Origin: a bacterium ADurb.Bin236
GTDB taxonomy: Bacteria; UBP15; UBA6099
Direction: 5' to 3'
Assembly (NCBI GenBank): GCA_002069885.1
Contig: MWCD01000015.1
Location: 1 to 64,000, forward strand
DNA length: 64,000 bases
Made by a program: the position numbers and the translations under genes. Position 1 is the stretch's first letter, and the number at the start of each line of letters is the position of its first letter. Below are positions 36,315 through 45,818 of the stretch, in pieces. Below the pieces are notes generated by a model that was given only the letters and a program-made list of their open reading frames with translations, had not been told where the DNA came from and did no database searches.

Positions 36315-36320
36315 TATAAT
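36315..36320 (+). promoter_or_regulatory. Candidate -10 box of the haem operon
   Basis: Perfect TATAAT 38 bp before the TTG start of the first gene, in an AT-rich tract. No -35 at 17 bp is convincing (TTTACA lies at 22 bp), so an activator may be needed. Confidence 0.4.
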
Positions 36321-36358
36321 GTCAGAAGTATATAGATATCGGAAAGGAAGAATCCGGT

Positions 36359-37165
36359 TTGAAGCTGTTCTCCGTCATTGTGACGATTGCATACGCGGCA
36401 GCGTGCGTTGGATATGTGAAATTCGCGCTGATAGATGGCAAGAGCGGAGGAAAGACGCTGCGCGCCTTGGCTGTCGGCACGGCGGCGCTCGATTTTTTCT
36501 TCCTGATGGCTCTCCGCGGCGCGGTCAAACATCCCCCTCTCACAACAGGGGCGGAAGCGACCGCCGTTCTGTCTTTCATGCTGGTCGCTATCTATCTTAT
36601 TTTGGAAAGGTACTCTGAAACAAAATCCGTCGGGGCGCTTATATACGGAGCGGCGGCGGCTATGCAGGGAACGGCGACTATTTTCATAAAGATTGTTCCC
36701 GGCCCGCCCCAGTTCAACGATTCCATGCTTTTCGCGCATGTGGGAGTGGCCCTCATAGGTTATGCGGCGTTCACGATTGCTTTCATATACAGCGCGATGT
36801 ATCTGGCGATGCACAGACAGTTGAAGCGGGGCAGTTTCGGACTGCTGTTCCACAGACTGCCTTCTCTGGAGGAGCTAGACGACACTATGTACAGGGCGGC
36901 GGTGTTCGGCTTCATAATGTTGTGCGTGTCGATACTACTGGGGTTCGCGCAGGTGGGCGGAGGGCAGTTGCTGATGGGGGACCCGAAGGTTGCCGCCACC
37001 GTTTTCACAGCGCAGATATACCTGATAATACTAGTGGCAAAAATATTTTTCGGGTGGCGCGGAGTCCGCATTGCCCTCATGTCCGCGATCGGATTCATCG
37101 CCGTCGCGGTTTCGATATTCATTCTGAACGTGGCTCCATACACGTTCCACAATATTTATTACTGA
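36359..37165 (+). CDS. CcsA/HemX-type membrane protein (cytochrome c assembly family)
   Basis: 268 residues, TTG start after AAGGAAG. About eight membrane helices are visible. The central part has FAHVGVALIGYAAFTIAFIY and the C-terminal part QIYLIILVAKIFFGWRGVR, which fit the CcsA/HemX family that handles haem or stabilises HemA. It is the first gene of the haem operon, 13 bp before sirC, so a HemX-like role in regulating glutamyl-tRNA reductase or a role in haem export for cytochrome c are both possible. The WWD-type haem-handling motif of CcsA is not obvious. Confidence 0.72.
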   Translation: MKLFSVIVTIAYAAACVGYVKFALIDGKSGGKTLRALAVGTAALDFFFLMALRGAVKHPPLTTGAEATAVLSFMLVAIYLILERYSETKSVGALIYGAAAAMQGTATIFIKIVPGPPQFNDSMLFAHVGVALIGYAAFTIAFIYSAMYLAMHRQLKRGSFGLLFHRLPSLEELDDTMYRAAVFGFIMLCVSILLGFAQVGGGQLLMGDPKVAATVFTAQIYLIILVAKIFFGWRGVRIALMSAIGFIAVAVSIFILNVAPYTFHNIYY

Positions 37166-37178
37166 CGGGGAAAAACGG

Positions 37179-37817
37179 ATGGCGCGGCGAAAAAACCCGA
37201 TGTATCCGATGTTTCTGGATTTGGAGGGAACAGACTGCCTAGTGGTTGGCGGCGGGGCCGTGGCGGAAAGAAAAGTCGAGAGCCTGCTCGAATGCGGCGC
37301 GAAGGTGACGGTGGTGTCTCCGCAGGCTACGGACGCGTTGCGCAGTCTGGCGGCGGAAGGAAAAGCGGAGTTTCGAGAGCGGGCATACGAGGCCGGGGAA
37401 GCAGCGAGATATTTTTTAGTGATAGCCGCCACGAACGACGAGGCGGCGAACAAGATGATCAGCGAGGACGCGCGCGCGGCGGGCCGTCTCGTTAATGTGG
37501 TGGACGTGCCGGACCTTTGCGGATTCTATGTTCCGGCTTCGGTTCGCAGGGGAGAATTGACTATAGCTATTTCTACAGGCGGAGCGGCCCCGGCGCTGGC
37601 TAAGAAGATTCGACGGGACTTGGAAGCGGCGTTTCCGCCCTCTTACGCGGCTCTTCTTGAAAAGTTACGGGAGTTCCGTGAAAAGCTAATACAGAGCGAA
37701 CCGGATGAAAAAAAGCGCATGCGGATAATGAGCAAGGTGGCCGGGTCGCCGGAGATCGAAATGTTTTTAAAAGGAGACGAGGCGCCGCTCGGGGCGCTGC
37801 TTAAGGAATGCGTCTGA
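37179..37817 (+). CDS. sirC: Precorrin-2 dehydrogenase (SirC/Met8 family)
   Basis: 212 residues. The NAD-binding motif is LVVGGGAVAERKVESLLECG; LVNVVDVPDLCGFYVPA and GELTIAISTGGAAPALAKKI are typical of the dehydrogenase half of siroheme synthase. It oxidises precorrin-2 to sirohydrochlorin. At this length it matches single-function SirC, so it may not insert iron; no SirB/CbiK chelatase gene is in the window. Its end overlaps hemA by ten bases. Confidence 0.92.
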   Translation: MARRKNPMYPMFLDLEGTDCLVVGGGAVAERKVESLLECGAKVTVVSPQATDALRSLAAEGKAEFRERAYEAGEAARYFLVIAATNDEAANKMISEDARAAGRLVNVVDVPDLCGFYVPASVRRGELTIAISTGGAAPALAKKIRRDLEAAFPPSYAALLEKLREFREKLIQSEPDEKKRMRIMSKVAGSPEIEMFLKGDEAPLGALLKECV

Positions 37818-39094
37818 CGCTTGTCGGTATCAACCATGATACAGCGCCCGTTGAGATACGGGAGCGTTTGGCGTTTTCGGAAGCAGAGGCCGAGTTGGCT
37901 TTGAACGAGTTGAATGCCGACCCCCGCGTCGAGGAATGCCTGCTGGTCAGCACATGCAACCGGACGGAACTTCTGGCGAGGCATTCTCCGATGCCGGGAG
38001 AAGAAGCCGCTGGGGTTCCATTGTGGCTTATCAGCAAACTCAAGGGATGGAAAAGCGCCGCCGCGCTGGACGACGGGCTGTTTTACTCTTTTCACAACCG
38101 GGAAGCGGCTAGGCACGCTTTCAGGGTAGCGGCCGGGCTAGAGTCCATGATGCTGGGCGAAGCGCAGATTCTAGCGCAGATGAAAGACGCGTACGCTATC
38201 GCGACCCGCGCCCGCTCAAATGGTTTTATGTTAAACAAGTTGATGCACGCGGCATTCCGGTCCGGCAAGCGCGCGAGGTCGGAAACGGAAATAGGCGTGG
38301 GCGCGGTGTCGGTCAGCCTAGCGGCCGCCGAGCTTGCCCAGAAAGTGTTCAGAGACATCTCAAAGAAAAGAGCGCTGGTTGTCGGAGCCGGAGAAATGGC
38401 GCGTCTGACAGCCGAGCATTTTATTCAGAAGCGAATCGGTTCCCTCTCGGTTTCAAACAGGACAGACGAGTCCGGGCGCGCGTTGGCGGACTCGCTCGGC
38501 GGTCATTTCACGCCGTTTAAAGACATGAGAGCGGCGCTTGTCGACGCTGACGCGGTTATCGCCGCCACCGCCTCCCGCGAGTTCGTAATCGACGAAAAGA
38601 CCGTCCGCGCCGCCATGCGCGAACGGCAGAACCGCGCTCTGTTCATCATCGACATCGGGGTGCCGAGGAACGTTGATCCGGCGGTAAAAAAAATCTACAA
38701 CGTGTTCGCTCACGACATCGACGACCTGAGAAAGATTGTGGACGTGAACCTCGGCAGGCGCAAGCGGGAAGTCCCGCGCGTCGAGCGCATCATCGAAGAA
38801 GAGCTTGACGATTTCGTCGATTGGTACAGGTCTCTAGAGGTGACTCCGGCCATAAAGGAGCTTGTCGAGTGGGCGGACTCGGTGAAGAGAAACGAAGTAG
38901 AGAGGAGCGCGAAGCATTTCTCTCCGGAACAGCGGGAACAGTTGGACGCGCTGGCGCAGGGGCTGGTCGGCAAGCTGCTGCACCCCCCAATCTCTCTTTT
39001 GCGCGAAAGCAGGCACGGGGGCGCGGACGACGCGCCTTACTGGGTTGCGACGATAAGAAAAATATTCGATCTGGAGAACAACGAGCGTGAGTAG
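37808..39094 (+). CDS. hemA: Glutamyl-tRNA reductase HemA
   Basis: 428 residues. The catalytic Cys50 lies in LLVSTCNRTELL. Other motifs: HNREAARHAFRVAAGLESMM, LGEAQILAQMKDAY, the NADPH site VVGAGEMARLTAEHF and IDIGVPRNVDPAV. It makes glutamate-1-semialdehyde, the first committed intermediate of C5-route tetrapyrrole synthesis; HemL at 45815 takes it on. Confidence 0.96.
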   Translation: MRLTLVGINHDTAPVEIRERLAFSEAEAELALNELNADPRVEECLLVSTCNRTELLARHSPMPGEEAAGVPLWLISKLKGWKSAAALDDGLFYSFHNREAARHAFRVAAGLESMMLGEAQILAQMKDAYAIATRARSNGFMLNKLMHAAFRSGKRARSETEIGVGAVSVSLAAAELAQKVFRDISKKRALVVGAGEMARLTAEHFIQKRIGSLSVSNRTDESGRALADSLGGHFTPFKDMRAALVDADAVIAATASREFVIDEKTVRAAMRERQNRALFIIDIGVPRNVDPAVKKIYNVFAHDIDDLRKIVDVNLGRRKREVPRVERIIEEELDDFVDWYRSLEVTPAIKELVEWADSVKRNEVERSAKHFSPEQREQLDALAQGLVGKLLHPPISLLRESRHGGADDAPYWVATIRKIFDLENNERE

Positions 39095-40031
39095 GCTTAT
39101 TATAGGGACACGGCGCAGCAAGCTGGCGCGCATACAGTCGGCGTTCGTCAAGGACTCGCTGGCCGCGATATTCCCCGGTCTGGACATCGAAGAGAGAATC
39201 ATCGTGACGACAGGGGACAGAATACTCGACGCCCCTCTCGCGAAGATAGGCGACAAGGGGCTTTTTACCCGCGAGATAGAACAGCAGTTGCTGGACGGCG
39301 ACATTGACTTGGCCGTCCACAGCTACAAAGACCTGCCGACGGAGCTTCCCGCCGGGCTGGAAGTCGGGGCAGTTCTGGAAAGAGCGCCTGTGGAGGACGC
39401 GCTGATAGGCGCTCCGGGCGCGTCTCTTGATAATCTTCCGGCCGGCGCGCGAGTCGGCTCAAGCAGCCTGCGGCGCATTTCGCAGCTTCTGCGCAGACGG
39501 CCCGACGTCAAAGCTGTTGACATCCGAGGCAACGTCAACACCCGGCTGGACAAGCTGGACGCCGGCGAATACGACGCGCTTATCCTAGCGCTGGCGGGTT
39601 TGACGCGAATGGGTTGCGCGGACAGAGTTTCGCGCGTGCTGGGCGAAGATGACAACTGGCTTCATGCGGTCGGACAGGGCGCTCTGGCGGTGGAAGTTCG
39701 CGCGGACGACTCGCGCGTCAAGGAGATCGTCGGCGCTCTGGAACACCCGCCTACCCGCGCTGCGACGGACGCCGAACGCGCTTTCCTTCGGGAACTTGAA
39801 GGCGGATGTCAGGTTCCGGTAGGCGTGTTCACAACCGTTCTTCCCGACGGAAGGTTGAAGCTTTCCGGAATGGTGGCCGGGCTGTGCGGGTCGCCGTTTT
39901 ACGAAGGCGAGGAAGCGGGCGCGACTGAAGAAGCCTCGGCGCTCGGCGGGCGCCTTGCGCGGCGTCTCATAGCTGAAGGCGGGGGCGCGGTTCTGGCAGA
40001 TATCCGCTCTCAATGCCCCAAAATGGATTGA
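39087..40031 (+). CDS. hemC: Porphobilinogen deaminase HemC
   Basis: 314 residues; GTG start overlaps hemA by eight bases. Motifs: LIIGTRRSKLARIQSAFVKD, KDLPTELPAGLEVGAVLER, the catalytic Asp region KAVDIRGNVNTRLDKL, and the dipyrromethane cofactor cysteine in ELEGGCQVPVGVF. It polymerises four porphobilinogens to hydroxymethylbilane. Confidence 0.96.
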   Translation: MSRLIIGTRRSKLARIQSAFVKDSLAAIFPGLDIEERIIVTTGDRILDAPLAKIGDKGLFTREIEQQLLDGDIDLAVHSYKDLPTELPAGLEVGAVLERAPVEDALIGAPGASLDNLPAGARVGSSSLRRISQLLRRRPDVKAVDIRGNVNTRLDKLDAGEYDALILALAGLTRMGCADRVSRVLGEDDNWLHAVGQGALAVEVRADDSRVKEIVGALEHPPTRAATDAERAFLRELEGGCQVPVGVFTTVLPDGRLKLSGMVAGLCGSPFYEGEEAGATEEASALGGRLARRLIAEGGGAVLADIRSQCPKMD

Positions 40032-40049
40032 TTCCCGGAGAAGAAACCT

Positions 40050-41579
40050 ATGACAAAAACAGGAAAAGTCACGCTGGTCGGGGCCGGGCCGGGGGATCCC
40101 GGACTTATCACTGTCCGCGGCCTCGAAGCGATAAAAGACGCCGATGTGATTATCTACGACTACCTAGCCAACCCCGCCCTGCTCAAACACGCGAAAGAAA
40201 AAGCGGAAAAAATATACGTCGGAAAGAAAGGCGGCGCGCACACGCTGAGGCAGGACGGCATAAATCAGTTGCTGTATGACAAAGCCGCGTCCGCCTCGCA
40301 TGTTGTCCGGCTCAAGGGCGGCGACCCCTATATATTCGGGCGCGGTTCCGAGGAGATGTCGTTTCTGGTTCAGCGCGGAGTCGAAGTGGAAGTTGTTCCG
40401 GGCATACCGGCCGCGCTGGGAGCTGCCGCATACGCGGGAATCCCGTTGACGGACAGACGTCACACATCCACGCTCGCGTTCGTCACCGGACACGAGGACC
40501 CGTCCAAAGACGATAGTTCTATCGATTGGTCGAAAATCTCCACGGCGGCGGGAACGCTCGTGTTTTATATGGGCGTCAAGAACCTTACCGACATCGTTTC
40601 GAAACTCGTCGGGAACGGCCGTTCGCCTCAAACTCCGGTGTCGATTGTCGAATGGGCGACGATGCCCAAGCAGAGGGTTGTTACTGGAACGCTAGGCGAC
40701 ATCTGCGCCAAAGCGGTAAGTGAAAATGTAAAACCGCCCGCCTTGACTATTGTAGGAGAAGCGAACGAGCTTAGGGGCGAACTGGCGTGGTTCGAGAAGA
40801 AACCTTTGTTCGGAAAAACGATTGTGGTGACGAGAACCCGGGCGCAGGCAAGCAAACTCGACGAGGCTCTGAGGCGGCTGGGCGCGGACACGATAGAGAT
40901 GCCGACCATTGCGATAGTTCCACCGGACGACTGGGGGCCTATGGACGCTGCGGCGGGCGAACTCGGCTCGTATCACTGGGCGGTTTTCACCAGCGTCAAC
41001 GGTGTCGAATACTTCATGGAGAGACTCTGGAAAATAGGCGGCGACGCGCGGAACTTCGCGAACGTCAGAGTGGCGAGCATCGGCCCGGCGACGTCCCAGA
41101 GGCTGCGCGATTTCGGCATTGTCCCTGATTTCCAGCCTGACAAATATGTCGCCGAAGAGGTATTCGAAGGCTTGTGCGGGATCGAGCCGCCGGACGGCAA
41201 GAAGTATCTGATGCCTCGGGCTGATATTGCGAGAGAAGCCCTGCCCCGCCTGTTGCGCGAACAGGGCGCAAAGGTGAACGAGGTTGTCGCGTACAAAACC
41301 GTTCCGGGAGATTTTGACGTAGTAGAGTTGCGCGCGCGCATCGCGGACGGCGGAGTGGACGCCGTGACCTTCACAAGTTCTTCCACCGCCCGCTTCTTTG
41401 CGGAAAGAATAGGCGCGGATTTCATTGCCGCTAACGCGAAAAAGTTCGCGGGAATCTCCATCGGCCCGGTGACTTCCGACACGATGCGCAAATGCGGCAT
41501 ACCGCTTTCAGCCGAGGCGGAAGACTATACGATTCCGGGCCTTGTGGCCGCGGCGCTGAAGTTCTTCGGCGTGAAATGA
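40050..41579 (+). CDS. cobA-hemD: Uroporphyrinogen III methyltransferase / synthase fusion (CobA-HemD)
   Basis: 509 residues. The first ~245 form SUMT (VTLVGAGPGDPGLITVRGLE, VVRLKGGDPYIFGRGSEEM, VPGIPAALGAAAYAGIPLTD), which methylates uroporphyrinogen III to precorrin-2. The rest is HemD (KTIVVTRTRAQASKLDEALR, VFTSVNGVEYFMERL, VDAVTFTSSSTARFFAERI), which closes hydroxymethylbilane into uroporphyrinogen III. This fusion commits the pool to siroheme, in keeping with the Ahb haem route next to it. Confidence 0.95.
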   Translation: MTKTGKVTLVGAGPGDPGLITVRGLEAIKDADVIIYDYLANPALLKHAKEKAEKIYVGKKGGAHTLRQDGINQLLYDKAASASHVVRLKGGDPYIFGRGSEEMSFLVQRGVEVEVVPGIPAALGAAAYAGIPLTDRRHTSTLAFVTGHEDPSKDDSSIDWSKISTAAGTLVFYMGVKNLTDIVSKLVGNGRSPQTPVSIVEWATMPKQRVVTGTLGDICAKAVSENVKPPALTIVGEANELRGELAWFEKKPLFGKTIVVTRTRAQASKLDEALRRLGADTIEMPTIAIVPPDDWGPMDAAAGELGSYHWAVFTSVNGVEYFMERLWKIGGDARNFANVRVASIGPATSQRLRDFGIVPDFQPDKYVAEEVFEGLCGIEPPDGKKYLMPRADIAREALPRLLREQGAKVNEVVAYKTVPGDFDVVELRARIADGGVDAVTFTSSSTARFFAERIGADFIAANAKKFAGISIGPVTSDTMRKCGIPLSAEAEDYTIPGLVAAALKFFGVK

Positions 41580-41612
41580 TTTAGACGGACAAATACAAAC
41601 GGAGCAAAATAG

Positions 41613-42797
41613 ATGATAGGGATATCGAAATTGTACTGCGGGACGGTCGAGCCGTCCGACGCGTTGAGATACGGTAGGCACAGCGGACGGCTTCCGTCTC
41701 ACCTTCTCCAATTCTCGGAAGACAAGAAGCCTGTCGTGGTGTGGAACATGGGGCGGAGGTGCAACCTGCGCTGCGTCCACTGCTACTCGCAATCGCGGGA
41801 CATCAATTATGAAGGCGAGCTTTCGACATCCGAGGGGCGCGCTCTCATCGACGATCTGTCCGCGTTCGGATGTCCGGTCGCTTTGTTTTCCGGAGGCGAG
41901 CCGACCATGCGCCCCGACCTTTTCGAGCTGGCCGAATACGCCGTCTCCAAAGGCATGCGCGCGGTCATATCCACAAACGGCACTCTCATAGACGACAAGA
42001 TGGCCGAGAGGTTCAAACGAATCGGCCTCTCATACGTCGGGGTCAGCCTCGACGGACTGAGAGAAACCAACGACAAGTTCAGGGGAATTCCCGGAGCGTT
42101 CGACGCGGCTCTGGCTGGCATCGCAGCCTGTAAAAGACAGGGAATCAAAGTCGGTCTGCGGTTCACAATCAACAAGCGAAACGCGGCGGACATCGGCGGA
42201 ATTTTCGACCTGCTCGAAGAGAAGGACATTCCGCGGATATGTTTCTACCATCTTGTCTACGCCGGGCGGGGCGCAAAGCTAATCGAAGAGGATTTGTCGC
42301 GGGAGGAGTCGCGCCGCGTGGTAGACCTGATAATCGACAGGACGGCGGAACTTCACGCGCGCGGCATTGAAAAGGAAGTCCTCACTGTGGACAACCACTG
42401 CGACGGGCCATACGTGTATCTGAGGATGTTGCGCGAGGGCAACCCGCGCGCGGACGGCGTGATGGAGTTGCTAAAGATGAACGGCGGCAACAGCTCCGGC
42501 TTGGGCATAGGCTGCGTAAGCTGGGACGGGAGCGTTCACGCCGACCAGTTCTGGCGCCACCGCTCGTTTGGAAACGTAAAGAAGCGCCTGTTCAGCGAGA
42601 TTTGGACGGACACGTCCGACCCCCTGATGGCGAAACTGAAGGAGAAGAAGAAACACGTTGGCGGCAGATGCGCGAAATGCCGTTTCCTCGACGTGTGCGC
42701 GGGAAACTTCCGAGTGCGCGCGGAGGCTGTGTACGGCGATGAATGGGCGCAAGACCCGGCCTGCTACCTGACCGACGAAGAAATCGGATTGGAGTGA
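41613..42797 (+). CDS. ahbC: AhbC-type radical SAM enzyme (didecarboxysiroheme to Fe-coproporphyrin III)
   Basis: 394 residues. The radical SAM cluster cysteines are C50, C54 and C57 ([14 protein letters not shown]). [32 protein letters not shown] and [20 protein letters not shown] follow, and a SPASM-like C-terminal Cys set appears in [20 protein letters not shown] with a final DPACYL. The N-terminal segment before the cluster ([20 protein letters not shown]) is typical of AhbC/NirJ proteins. In the Ahb pathway AhbC removes two acetate side chains of 12,18-didecarboxysiroheme. The assignment against NirJ of haem d1 synthesis rests on the neighbouring ahbD, ahbA and ahbB. Confidence 0.88.
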   Translation: MIGISKLYCGTVEPSDALRYGRHSGRLPSHLLQFSEDKKPVVVWNMGRRCNLRCVHCYSQSRDINYEGELSTSEGRALIDDLSAFGCPVALFSGGEPTMRPDLFELAEYAVSKGMRAVISTNGTLIDDKMAERFKRIGLSYVGVSLDGLRETNDKFRGIPGAFDAALAGIAACKRQGIKVGLRFTINKRNAADIGGIFDLLEEKDIPRICFYHLVYAGRGAKLIEEDLSREESRRVVDLIIDRTAELHARGIEKEVLTVDNHCDGPYVYLRMLREGNPRADGVMELLKMNGGNSSGLGIGCVSWDGSVHADQFWRHRSFGNVKKRLFSEIWTDTSDPLMAKLKEKKKHVGGRCAKCRFLDVCAGNFRVRAEAVYGDEWAQDPACYLTDEEIGLE

Positions 42798-42802
42798 CTC
42801 TC

Positions 42803-43786
42803 ATGGAATTCCCGATTGTTCGAATGAGAAGGATGAGAAGAACCGAAACGCTTAGGCGGATGACTAGAGAGACGACGCTGAGCGTCGACGACCTGATAGC
42901 TCCGCTTTTCATCATTCCCGGCTCCGGGGAGAGGCGCGAGATAGCCTCAATGCCCGGACAATATCAGATGACTGCGGACGCCGCCGCCGCCGAATGCGCG
43001 GAGCTTTTCGTTCTCGGAGTCCCGGCGGTCATATTATTCGGCCTGCCGGACAAGAAAGACCCCAAAGGCGAGTCGGGCGTCAAGGCGGACGGCGTCGTTC
43101 AGAAAGCAACGACTTTGATAAAAAAGGCCGCGCCGGATTTGTGCGTGATAACGGACGTCTGCCTATGCGAATACACGTCGCACGGGCATTGTGGCTTGCT
43201 AAAAGGCGACAACGTTGACAATGACGCGACGCTTAAGCAGCTCTCGCGTATGGCGCTGTCGCATGCGGCTGCCGGGGCGGACATGGTGGCTCCGTCTGAC
43301 ATGATGGACGGGCGCGTGGCGGCCATACGCGCCGCGCTCGACGAATCGGGCTTCGCAATGACTCCCATAATGTCGTACGCCGCAAAATACGCCTCGGCCT
43401 TTTACGGCCCGTTCAGAGACGCCGCAGACAGCGCGCCTCAGTTCGGCGACAGGCGCTCGTATCAGATGGACCCCGCGAACAGACGCGAGGCTCTTCGCGA
43501 AATCGACCTCGATGAAGGCGAAGGCGCGGACATCCTCATGGTGAAACCCGCGCTGGCTTACCTTGATGTTATAGCCGCCGTCCGCGAGCGCTCGAACCTT
43601 CCCTTGGCCGCCTACAGCGTAAGCGGCGAGTATTCGATGATATTGGCGGCGGCGGAGCGCGGGATGCTTGACGCGAACCGCGCAATGTTCGAGTCGCTGA
43701 CTTCAATAAAGCGCGCGGGCGCGGATATGATTCTGACATACTTCGCAAAGGCAGTCGCGGAAGAGTTTAAGAGGAGGAACGGATGA
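42803..43786 (+). CDS. hemB: Delta-aminolevulinic acid dehydratase HemB
   Basis: 327 residues from ATG 42803, with GGAG upstream; a longer in-frame start falls inside ahbC. Motifs: the metal site [48 protein letters not shown], and the Schiff-base lysine segment [14 protein letters not shown]. It condenses two aminolevulinates into porphobilinogen. It is encoded between the two radical SAM genes. Confidence 0.96.
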   Translation: MEFPIVRMRRMRRTETLRRMTRETTLSVDDLIAPLFIIPGSGERREIASMPGQYQMTADAAAAECAELFVLGVPAVILFGLPDKKDPKGESGVKADGVVQKATTLIKKAAPDLCVITDVCLCEYTSHGHCGLLKGDNVDNDATLKQLSRMALSHAAAGADMVAPSDMMDGRVAAIRAALDESGFAMTPIMSYAAKYASAFYGPFRDAADSAPQFGDRRSYQMDPANRREALREIDLDEGEGADILMVKPALAYLDVIAAVRERSNLPLAAYSVSGEYSMILAAAERGMLDANRAMFESLTSIKRAGADMILTYFAKAVAEEFKRRNG

Positions 43787-44883
43787 AAGGCGGCATGGAC
43801 GTCGGCGGAAGACCTGCCGGGCCTGCGCCTCGGCTGGTGGCTTGGGAGACAACGCGCAGATGCCCCATGAAATGCAAGCACTGCCGAGGCTCCGCGCGCA
43901 ATCAGGACTATGCGGGCGAGCTGTCACCGGCGGAAACGCGACTGCTCATTGACAATATCGCTTCCTTCTCAAAACCGATACTAATTCTCACCGGCGGCGA
44001 GCCGATGACCCGCGAGGACATCTATGACATAGCGCGCTACGGGACTGACAAAGGGTTGCGCGTCGTGATGTCCCCTTGCGGTCCGCTCATCACTCCTGAA
44101 ACCGCCTCGAAGATGAAGGAGTCCGGCATACAACGCATCAGCGTCAGCATCGACGGCGCCACAGCGGCGACTCACGACGAATTCAGAGGCGTCCCCGGAG
44201 CGTTCGATGGCGCGCTTCGAGGCATCGGCCACGCGCGGGACGCGGGCATGGAGTTCCAGATCAACACCACGGTGACCAAACACAACATTTCCGAACTAGC
44301 GGACATACTCGCGCTCGCAGAACGGCTCGGAGCCGTTGCCTTCAACCCGTTCCTGCTGGTTCCGACCGGGCGCGGCAAAGCCATATCCGACCTTGAAATC
44401 CCGCCCGGCGAATACGAGCGCGCCCTAAACTGGGTCTATGAAAAAAGCCTCGAAACCGACATACAATTCAAACCCACTTGCGCGCCTCACTACCACCGCA
44501 TATTCAGACAGCGGGAAGAAAAAGCGGGCCGCGAGGTAACTCCGAAGTCCCACGGGCTTTTCGCCATGACAAAAGGCTGCATGGGCGGAGACGGCTTCGT
44601 CTTTGTCTCTTACGACGGCCTTCTTCAGCCATGCGGATTCTTCGATGTCAATTGCGGCGAATTGCGGCGCGAAAACTTCGACTTCAAAAAAATCTACGAG
44701 ACTTCCAAAGTGTTCAACGAATTGAGGGATACTCGGACATACAAGGGCAAATGCGGCGTGTGCGAATACGTAAAAGTTTGCGGCGGATGCAGAGCAAGAG
44801 CGCTTGAGCTTTCCGGAGACTATCTAGCCGAGGAACCTTTCTGCGTGTACACGCCAAAATCGATGAGGCGCGGCGATGGATGA
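43783..44883 (+). CDS. ahbD: AhbD-type radical SAM haem synthase
   Basis: 366 residues. Cluster cysteines C27, C31, C34 ([14 protein letters not shown]) and [42 protein letters not shown]-terminal auxiliary-cluster Cys set is in [31 protein letters not shown] and [17 protein letters not shown]. AhbD decarboxylates the two propionates of Fe-coproporphyrin III to vinyls, giving haem b. The ATG overlaps the hemB stop by four bases. Confidence 0.88.
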   Translation: MKGGMDVGGRPAGPAPRLVAWETTRRCPMKCKHCRGSARNQDYAGELSPAETRLLIDNIASFSKPILILTGGEPMTREDIYDIARYGTDKGLRVVMSPCGPLITPETASKMKESGIQRISVSIDGATAATHDEFRGVPGAFDGALRGIGHARDAGMEFQINTTVTKHNISELADILALAERLGAVAFNPFLLVPTGRGKAISDLEIPPGEYERALNWVYEKSLETDIQFKPTCAPHYHRIFRQREEKAGREVTPKSHGLFAMTKGCMGGDGFVFVSYDGLLQPCGFFDVNCGELRRENFDFKKIYETSKVFNELRDTRTYKGKCGVCEYVKVCGGCRARALELSGDYLAEEPFCVYTPKSMRRGDG

Positions 44884-45328
44884 CACCGACAGGCTCCTGC
44901 TTACTTTGATTCAGAGGGAATTCCCACTCTCGGAGCGGCCTTATGCTGAGATCGCGGAAAAGGCGGGAGTTGCCGAGAGCGAAGCCATTGCGCGGATCGA
45001 AGCAATGCGCGAAGAGGGATTTATCAGAAGAATGGGCGCGTCTCTGAACCCGCGCGCGCTCGGTTACGTCAGCACGCTGGCAGCCGCCCGCGTCGCCCCC
45101 GGCAAAATTGACTCCGCCGCCGAATACGTCAACCGCTTCGTCGAGGTCACTCACAACTATGAGCGGGACGACGCGTTCAACATGTGGTTCACCGTCATAG
45201 CCCGCGACGAGGCGGCAGTGGCCGCAATCATCGACGACATAAGAAATAATTCGGGAGCCGACGAAGTTATCGACCTTCCGGCAACGCATATCTTTAAGAT
45301 TAAAGTGAACTTCGACCTTACGAAATGA
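44876..45328 (+). CDS. ahbA: Siroheme decarboxylase subunit AhbA (Lrp/AsnC-like)
   Basis: 150 residues: an AsnC-type helix-turn-helix half (LLLTLIQREFPLSERPYAEI, AESEAIARIEAMREEGFIRR) and an effector-like half with the siroheme-decarboxylase segment VTHNYERDDAFNMWFTVIAR. Such proteins (AhbA/B, NirD/L/G/H) decarboxylate siroheme rather than bind DNA. The A/B designation follows gene order and the THNY...FNMWF pattern and is tentative. It overlaps the ahbD end by eight bases. Confidence 0.85.
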   Translation: MDDTDRLLLTLIQREFPLSERPYAEIAEKAGVAESEAIARIEAMREEGFIRRMGASLNPRALGYVSTLAAARVAPGKIDSAAEYVNRFVEVTHNYERDDAFNMWFTVIARDEAAVAAIIDDIRNNSGADEVIDLPATHIFKIKVNFDLTK

Positions 45329-45335
45329 GGGCCGG

Positions 45336-45818
45336 ATGGAGTTTGCGGAAAATGAAATAAGGCTGTTGCGCGCTCTGCAGGAAGACCTCCCCGTGCGCGA
45401 GAGGCCGTACGCTGATTTAGCGGCGCGCGCTGGCATGTCTGAAGCTGAAGCGCTCGAAATCGCCCGCCGCTGGAAAGAGGCCGGCATTGTCAGAAGGATG
45501 GGCGCGTTCATCAGACACCGCAAAGCCGGCGTCAAAGCCAACGGAATGGTCGTCTGGGATGTGCCAGAAGAAAGAATCGAAGAAGCGGGGCGCGCGATGA
45601 GCGCTCGCGACTGCGTCAGCCACTGCTATGCCCGCCCCCGCTCGGACAAATGGCCCTTCCGCCTCTATACAATGATACACGGCGCGACCGATGACGTGGT
45701 AAAGGAACAGGCGCGCTTAATTTCAGAAGAACTGCGAATTGAAAATTTCAGGATACTATTCAGCTTGCGCGAGTTGAAGAAATCCGACACCAAACTTTTT
45801 ATGGAGGAAGACAGATGA
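45336..45818 (+). CDS. ahbB: Siroheme decarboxylase subunit AhbB (Lrp/AsnC-like)
   Basis: 160 residues, paralogous to the preceding gene: RLLRALQEDLPVRERPYADL, EALEIARRWKEAGIVRRMGA, and the partner motif VSHCYARPRSDKWPFRLYTM followed by IHG, characteristic of the second subunit. With AhbA it makes 12,18-didecarboxysiroheme. The stop overlaps the hemL start. Confidence 0.85.
   Translation: MEFAENEIRLLRALQEDLPVRERPYADLAARAGMSEAEALEIARRWKEAGIVRRMGAFIRHRKAGVKANGMVVWDVPEERIEEAGRAMSARDCVSHCYARPRSDKWPFRLYTMIHGATDDVVKEQARLISEELRIENFRILFSLRELKKSDTKLFMEEDR

Larger units (their letters stand above)
35898..36358. other. 461-bp divergent intergenic region (rpsF operon / haem operon)
   Basis: It carries the rpsF promoter on the left and a candidate haem-operon promoter on the right. 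The middle (36030-36300) is AT-rich apart from a GC-rich patch near 36080-36110, with no credible gene, riboswitch consensus or large repeat that I can identify. Confidence 0.6.

Noticed and set aside
36314-36853. 179-codon minus-strand open frame
   Set aside because: Antisense to the CcsA/HemX-like gene, whose helices, TTG start and Shine-Dalgarno are convincing.
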